Positions 54,901 through 57,900 of a stretch of 64,000 bases of DNA are shown here, in pieces. Positions within the stretch are counted from its first letter, which is position 1, and each line of letters begins with the position of its first letter. The notes under the pieces are model-generated. The model saw only the letters and a list, made by a program, of their open reading frames with translations, was not told the origin of the DNA and did not search any database. A program made the position numbers and the translations under genes. Source of the stretch: Aplidium turbinatum (Eukaryota; Chordata; Ascidiacea; Aplousobranchia; Polyclinidae); contig OU964934.1 of NCBI GenBank assembly GCA_918807975.1, forward strand, positions 744,001 through 808,000, in the 5' to 3' direction.

Positions 54901-57900
54901 CATGAACAGGTAGGCCCTAAAATTTAGAAATAAACAAGTGGCATGATTGAACCAAAACAGCCATCACAGTAGAATATGAAATATGTTGTATTGTTGTAAA
55001 GTCGATAAATTTGAACAAAACTTATTTGTTTTCTTGAAATTATGAGAAATTGCAAAATAAATCTCAGAAATTACATTGGGTAAAAAGTAGTAGTAGTAGG
55101 TAAAAAGAAGATAAAAAATCCAGTGTCTTGACTTTTTAAGAAAAATAGAGTTGTGTGATTTTATTATCATTTCTATCATAAAATTTCTCAGCATGCTATA
55201 GAATTCACAGGTGCGAAACATGGAACAAACTTCCTTCTTCAATTAGAAAGAATGATACAAAGTCACTTTTTGTCCACAAACTAAAACAACATTTAAGCAA
55301 AACGGACACGCAACAGAAAGACAACATAGAAAGGCTATTTTGCATTCTTGTGAAGATTTCGGTTGAAATCCGAAATAATTTACAAAAGATTAGGCTTACC
55401 TAACAGTAATGTTGACTGCTTATGCTGTACTATTATGTTTGTAGATATTGACATTAAATGCAACACTCCATAACCAACATGACACCGTCACAAAAGGGGA
55501 TGAGAGCTTCATCAACACCATCAGGACATCATCATTTTACCTACCAGCTCATCCATTCCACCACCCACCAGAACAAGAAATAATAACTTAAACTGGATCT
55601 CGAACCTTAATCGCCGTGGTGTGATGTGCAGTCTAACCATAAAAAGAGCACAACACTTTTCTCTCCTGGACCACATTGAAACGTGCTTTTACCTGGAGAA
55701 TGGGTTTCTTTTATGTCCGGTTTACTTTCTCCATCCTATTATTGTTATGATGACTGCTTAGTGCTCATCCACATCAATATTGGAACTGGAAAATTCAATC
55801 TCCAAGACTTTTCCTTAGGCTGTCATTTATTACTATATGTATGCTTCTTTTTGTTTTTGTTTTATTTTTTGCTGTTTCTTTTTTGAATTTTATGACCGTT
55901 GAGCCGTGCCAGCATAATAAATATAGCCTACATAATAGCCTATATTCAATATACATATAGCTAGAGCTCGACCGATATCACTTTTTCAGGCCGATACCGA
56001 TACCAATATTTATGAAATTCTTAGGCCGATACCGATATATATATCAGCTACGAAAAGTTTGTTACCAACAAAGTTATTAAGCAACAAACCAGTCCACGAA
56101 AGTTTATGCATTAGTTGCTGTAATGGAAAAATCATTCTTAACACTAATCACAAAAAAACACTGAACAAAAAAGAAACAACCCAGGCCTCGAAATTCGTTT
56201 TTGCTGACGGCGGACAAATGTGTCCGGTCGGAATTCTTCGCCATTTAAGAGGTATGCCTACGGTTTGTAAGGCTTTTTAAAATTTCAGCGAAGGCTTTCA
56301 TCAGACCAACGAGGTGCGCTTGGAGAGTCAAAGCGCCGTGTAGCTGCAATACGCTGCATAACTGATTAACTTCCACCGTGAACGAGGTCGTGTGGCTTCT
56401 TGTGTCACAATGCTCTGGGCACGGGTCGGAAAACTTCCACAATGGCGTTACTATTTTCTTCTGTGCAAAGTTTCACTAGGCTTTTTTTGGGGGTTATTTT
56501 TGCAACTTCTACAATAACACTACTATTTTCTTCTGTGCAAAGTTTCACTCGGCTTTTTTTTGGGGTTTATGTTTGCAACTTCTACAATGACGCTACTGTT
56601 TTCTTCTGTGCAAAATTTCACTAGGATTTTTTCTTTGGGTTTATTTTTGCATATCATATGAGCAAAAGTTAATTTTTCCTGGGCCTTTTCTTTCTTACTG
56701 TAATACCAAAACTTGACAAATTTTGCTGCATCTTGCTGTGATGGCCTACCCATATGATCTAATTTTGTAACGAATCTTGCCTTATCAATGTCACTCGGAG
56801 ATCAAAGCCAAACATTGTGACGTAAGACTTGAAATAAGTTGTGCGTGGTTAGTGTAGAAGTGCACCGGTACTCCCATCAATTTTTAGCGAAGAGTTCACC
56901 TTTCTCACGCTGATGCAATGTTACCAATCGTTGAAGCAATGTAAAAATCGAACGTTTTCCTGCTTGAATGGAAGCTAAGGGATACAGTAATAATATTTTC
57001 TAGATGCGCGCACCAGAATGGGCAAGAAATCACATTCTCGCAACAATTGTTCGTGCTATGCAAGCACGTTTGAGCAACTTGTGTTTCTTCTGAAGGCATG
57101 TATGGCTGGTTTTGAGTTTGCTTTTGCTGGCCGATGTATATCGGCGAAAAATAGCCGATACAATATATCGGCTACACCTGATATTGGCCGATATATATCG
57201 GTCGAGCTCTACATATAGCCTATATTCAATATACATATAGCCTATTTTTGCTTTTTTCGGTGGCAATGCCGCTCAACACGCGCCATCACTATTCGAAAAA
57301 CGCTGTGTCTTACATAAAAAAAAACTGAAAGAGGATGTCAAGTCAGGTCGAGGGGCTATTGGGGGGAGCATCATGCGATGCAATCATAAGAGACTTACGT
57401 AAATTTCCTTGCGACAGGTACTTCAAGGCAAGGCCTAAAAGTGTCGCTTCACACGAGAAATTCTCAAGGTGCCAGCGTCGCCATTTTTAACACGGCTGGA
57501 AAATGCTTTGATCAAAGTTCTAACGCCTGGCATCAAACATTTCGCCACAAACGTTTCGTGCTATTTGACACAACGGGTTTCCTTTATGGATAAAATAACC
57601 GAAGTAGGCTACTTTTACTTGTCAACATTTGTGCCAGTTTGTATTTTGCTGTATGAGCCAATTAACAAAATTGACTCTGTGAGATACTTATTGCAACAGC
57701 AGCACGCTCTTTAACACCTACAAGTGATGAGCTCTCTGGTTTTCACCATCTTCTAGAGTCCGCGGGTGCGGATGTTAACCAAGAATGCCTCATTTTGTTG
57801 TGATACCACACGCTTCATCAGCACCTAGCATCTGAAGAGCTGTTTCCTGTGCTTGAAAGTTTGTGGTACAACATCTTCACAAAGGAAATTTTTTACGAGG